Source: Bradyrhizobium sp.
GTDB taxonomy: Bacteria; Pseudomonadota; Alphaproteobacteria; Rhizobiales; Xanthobacteraceae
Assembly (NCBI GenBank): GCA_028290305.1
Contig: JAQGKC010000365.1
Location: 1-15,246 of the forward strand
Length of the DNA: 15,246 nucleotides
Reading direction: 5' to 3'
Positions 13,811 through 15,246 of the stretch are shown piece by piece. The stretch's first letter is position 1. Each line of letters starts with the position of its first letter. The notes beneath the pieces are model-generated. The model searched no databases. It was not told the DNA's origin and saw only the letters and a program-made list of their open reading frames with translations. The translations under genes were made by a program, and so were the position numbers.

Positions 13811-14073
13811 CGTTTTCTGCCGGGTCAATGTCCGATCCTTACATCCTGGCCCCAATGCCAGCAGGGCAGACCATTCGCAATGACCCTACCAACGTTCCAG
13901 GCACTAGAGCCCAAGTCTCCCCAGTATACGTAGGAGGCCAAACAACTAAGAGTTACATCTGCATCGGCCAGAGCAATATCGCCAGCTTTGTCGGAAATTT
14001 CGGTGACACCCCTGGACTGCACCCCTGGAATGAGACACGGATAACTTCTGTGACAGGCTCATTTCGAGGATGA
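13807..14073 (+). pseudogene. N-terminal fragment of a GQSN-motif (SGNH/sialate O-acetylesterase-like) tail protein, cut by an IS
   Basis: A TTG at 13807 overlaps the fibre gene's final TGA (TTGA) and has GGGAG nine bases upstream. An ATG at 13828 is an alternative start. The 88-residue product reads SYICIGQSNIASFVG at residues 49-63. GQSN with the following small residues is block I of the SGNH-hydrolase and carbohydrate-esterase family, with Ser56 as the expected nucleophile. The rest of the domain, including the catalytic Asp-His, is missing. The ORF ends at a TGA lying within the ribosome binding region of the IS3 orfA, so the insertion sequence truncated it. Tail-borne esterases of this kind deacetylate surface polysaccharide receptors. 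The enzyme call is from one motif plus context. Confidence 0.55.
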
Positions 14074-14076
14074 CCT

Positions 14077-14484
14077 GTGGCAGCAAAAGGAAAGATCCGT
14101 CAGTTCCCGACGGCGTTCAAATTGAAGGCGATCAAGCGTGCCGAACAGAGCGAAGGCGTTTTGCCCGTGGCTCGCAAGCTTGGGATATCGCGCAAACTCC
14201 TGCATGACTGGATCAAGGCTTGGAAGGCCCATGGGCCTGAGGGGTTGAACCGCAAACGCGGACCGAAGCCTGGCCCCCGCAAGCTCAAGCCGCTGCAGGC
14301 GGAGGAGAAGAAGCGTTCTGCACTTGCCCAGGCGAGCGCACGCATCGCCGAGCTTGAACGACTGGTGGGCCGCCAGCAGATGGACATCGATTTTTTTCGA
14401 AAAGCCTTGCGCGCATTGGAGCGGCCGGCAGCGCAAGGCAAACCCGCATCCGCGTCATCGAAGTCATCGAAGCCATGGCGGTAG
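14077..14484 (+). CDS. IS3-family transposase OrfA
   Basis: This 135-residue protein starts at GTG 14077, with GAGGA six bases upstream. It carries an N-terminal helix-turn-helix (about residues 12-50: AFKLKAIKRAEQ, then VARKLGISRKLLHDWIKAWK) that binds the IS ends. A basic, proline-rich linker follows. Residues 84-112 form a leucine-zipper-like helix (ASARIAELERLVGRQQMDID, FFRKAL) for multimerisation. It overlaps orfB by ten bases measured from the orfB ATG. Programmed slippage within it should yield the active OrfAB transposase. The C-terminal tail after residue 112 is low in complexity. Confidence 0.88.
   Translation: MAAKGKIRQFPTAFKLKAIKRAEQSEGVLPVARKLGISRKLLHDWIKAWKAHGPEGLNRKRGPKPGPRKLKPLQAEEKKRSALAQASARIAELERLVGRQQMDIDFFRKALRALERPAAQGKPASASSKSSKPWR
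14391..14397 (+). other. Slippery heptamer for -1 frameshifting (T TTT TTT)
   Basis: In the orfA frame the codons read GAT TTT TTT CGA AAA GCC. The seven T residues therefore have exactly the X XXY YYZ phase used for -1 frameshifting, and A AAA G follows four bases on as a second candidate. The -1 frame is open from here through the orfB ATG at 14475, so slippage gives an OrfA-OrfB fusion. Confidence 0.6.
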
Positions 14485-15246
14485 AAGCGTCTGGCTCGCA
14501 CGCCGATGTGCAGCGCCTGTGCAGGCTCGCAGGCCTGCCGCGCGCGACCTACTACCGGCACCTTGCCGGACGCGGCGATGAGGCTGACGAGTGCGAACTG
14601 CGCGATTTGATCCAGCGTATTTGCCTCAAGCACCGCTTCTATGGCTACAGGCGGGTGACAGCGTCTCTTAGACGGCAGGGCATGGTGGTAAATGCCAAGA
14701 AGGTTCAGCGGCTTATGCGCGAAGACAATCTTCTGGCTCAGCGCAAGGCGCCCTTCCTGAAGACCCCCGCTGACAGGCCTTTGGCCTTCCTCATCGTGCC
14801 TAATCTGGTGCGCGGTCTCGTGCCGTCAGCGCCTGATCAGATCTGGGTCGCCGACATCACCTATGTGCATCTCGCCAGAGCCTTCGCCTACCTTGCCGTC
14901 ATTCTCGACGCCTTCTCGCGCAAGGCCGTGGGTTGGGCTTTTGAGAACACGCTCGACGCCTCACTCGCCGTCGCCGCGCTGGAGACAGCCATCGATGCCC
15001 GAAAGCCCCAACCCGGCAGCCTGATCCATCACTCCGATCGCGGTGTGCAATACGCCTCCATCGCCTATCGCCAGAGGCTCGCCGAACACGACATCACGAT
15101 CAGCATGAGCAGGCCCGGTAATCCCTTCGACAATGCCAAGGCCGAGAGCTTCATGAAGACGCTGAAGACCGAAGAGATCAATGGCAAGGCCTTCGCCGAC
15201 CTCAGCGACGCCCGCCGCCGTATCAACGACTTTATCGCAGAGGTCT
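14475..15246 (+). CDS. IS3-family transposase OrfB (DDE catalytic subunit, partial)
   Basis: The frame is open from ATG 14475 (and, by frameshift, from 14391) to the end of the window, giving 257 codons. The HTH_21-like segment GYRRVTASLRRQGMVVNAKK is followed by the integrase core with the catalytic triad: D127 in WVADITYV, D188 in HHSDRGVQY and E224 in NAKAESFMKTLK. The 35 residues between D188 and E224 are the DD(35)E spacing of the family. No frameshift or early stop appears in the visible part, so the IS may be active. Only the extreme C-terminus is missing. Confidence 0.9.
   Translation, partial: MAVEASGSHADVQRLCRLAGLPRATYYRHLAGRGDEADECELRDLIQRICLKHRFYGYRRVTASLRRQGMVVNAKKVQRLMREDNLLAQRKAPFLKTPADRPLAFLIVPNLVRGLVPSAPDQIWVADITYVHLARAFAYLAVILDAFSRKAVGWAFENTLDASLAVAALETAIDARKPQPGSLIHHSDRGVQYASIAYRQRLAEHDITISMSRPGNPFDNAKAESFMKTLKTEEINGKAFADLSDARRRINDFIAEV

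Larger units (their letters stand above)
14049..15246 (+). mobile_element. IS3-family insertion sequence, left part (continues beyond the window)
   Basis: Two overlapping transposase frames in the arrangement orfA, then orfB in the -1 frame, are diagnostic for the IS3 family. The left terminus cannot be fixed. TGTGACAGG at 14049 is a plausible TG-starting end, but any point in 14040-14076 is possible. The right end and target duplication lie outside the window. It interrupts the esterase-like gene. Confidence 0.8.

Noticed and set aside
8653..15246. Second copy of the tRNA-Lys 3' end marking the far island boundary, or a CRISPR array
   Set aside because: I found no repeat of the tRNA 3' sequence and no regularly spaced repeats in the window; the other island end must lie outside if it exists.

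Overview
The window looks like a chromosomal stretch of a Bradyrhizobium-type alphaproteobacterium (Nitrobacteraceae). It is GC-rich with strong SD sequences. It carries two dispersed repeat families that I recognise from memory as common in Bradyrhizobium and its relatives, and the housekeeping proteins read like that group. No database search was possible.

Left half (1-8490), all genes on the + strand. The window opens with the last 53 codons of an autotransporter beta-barrel. About 1 kb follows without a credible protein gene, filled by two structured repeats. Next comes leuA (2-isopropylmalate synthase). It is preceded by a short leucine-rich ORF and a set of mutually exclusive pairings that could hide or expose the leuA ribosome binding site. 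After another dispersed repeat come a LysR-type regulator and a complete TRAP uptake operon: dctP (periplasmic binding protein), a terminator-like hairpin, dctQ and dctM (membrane subunits, overlapping by one base). A secreted LTXXQ (Spy/CpxP-like) protein with a charged glycine-rich tail and a clear terminator ends this section.

Right half (8491-15246): an integrated element beginning at tRNA-Lys(CUU). Between the tRNA and a leftward tyrosine integrase lie a 10-bp direct repeat and an unrecognised two-segment membrane protein. The integrase is preceded by a small protein of a kind often seen beside integrases and by a winged-helix-like regulator. A divergent control region follows. To its right is a rightward operon of four genes with overlapping stop/start junctions: an excisionase-like HTH gene (frameshifted), a 74-aa protein, a phage tail-fibre protein (interrupted by one TAA near its end) and the N-terminal part of a GQSN-motif (SGNH/sialate-esterase-like) protein. 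The last gene is cut by an IS3-family insertion sequence that runs off the window.

The two observations most worth testing are the leuA leader, which fits a leucine-sensing translational attenuator, and the compact tRNA-Lys island. The island places a tail-fibre/esterase cassette directly beside its recombination and control genes, and the cassette is decaying by a frameshift, a nonsense codon and an IS insertion.
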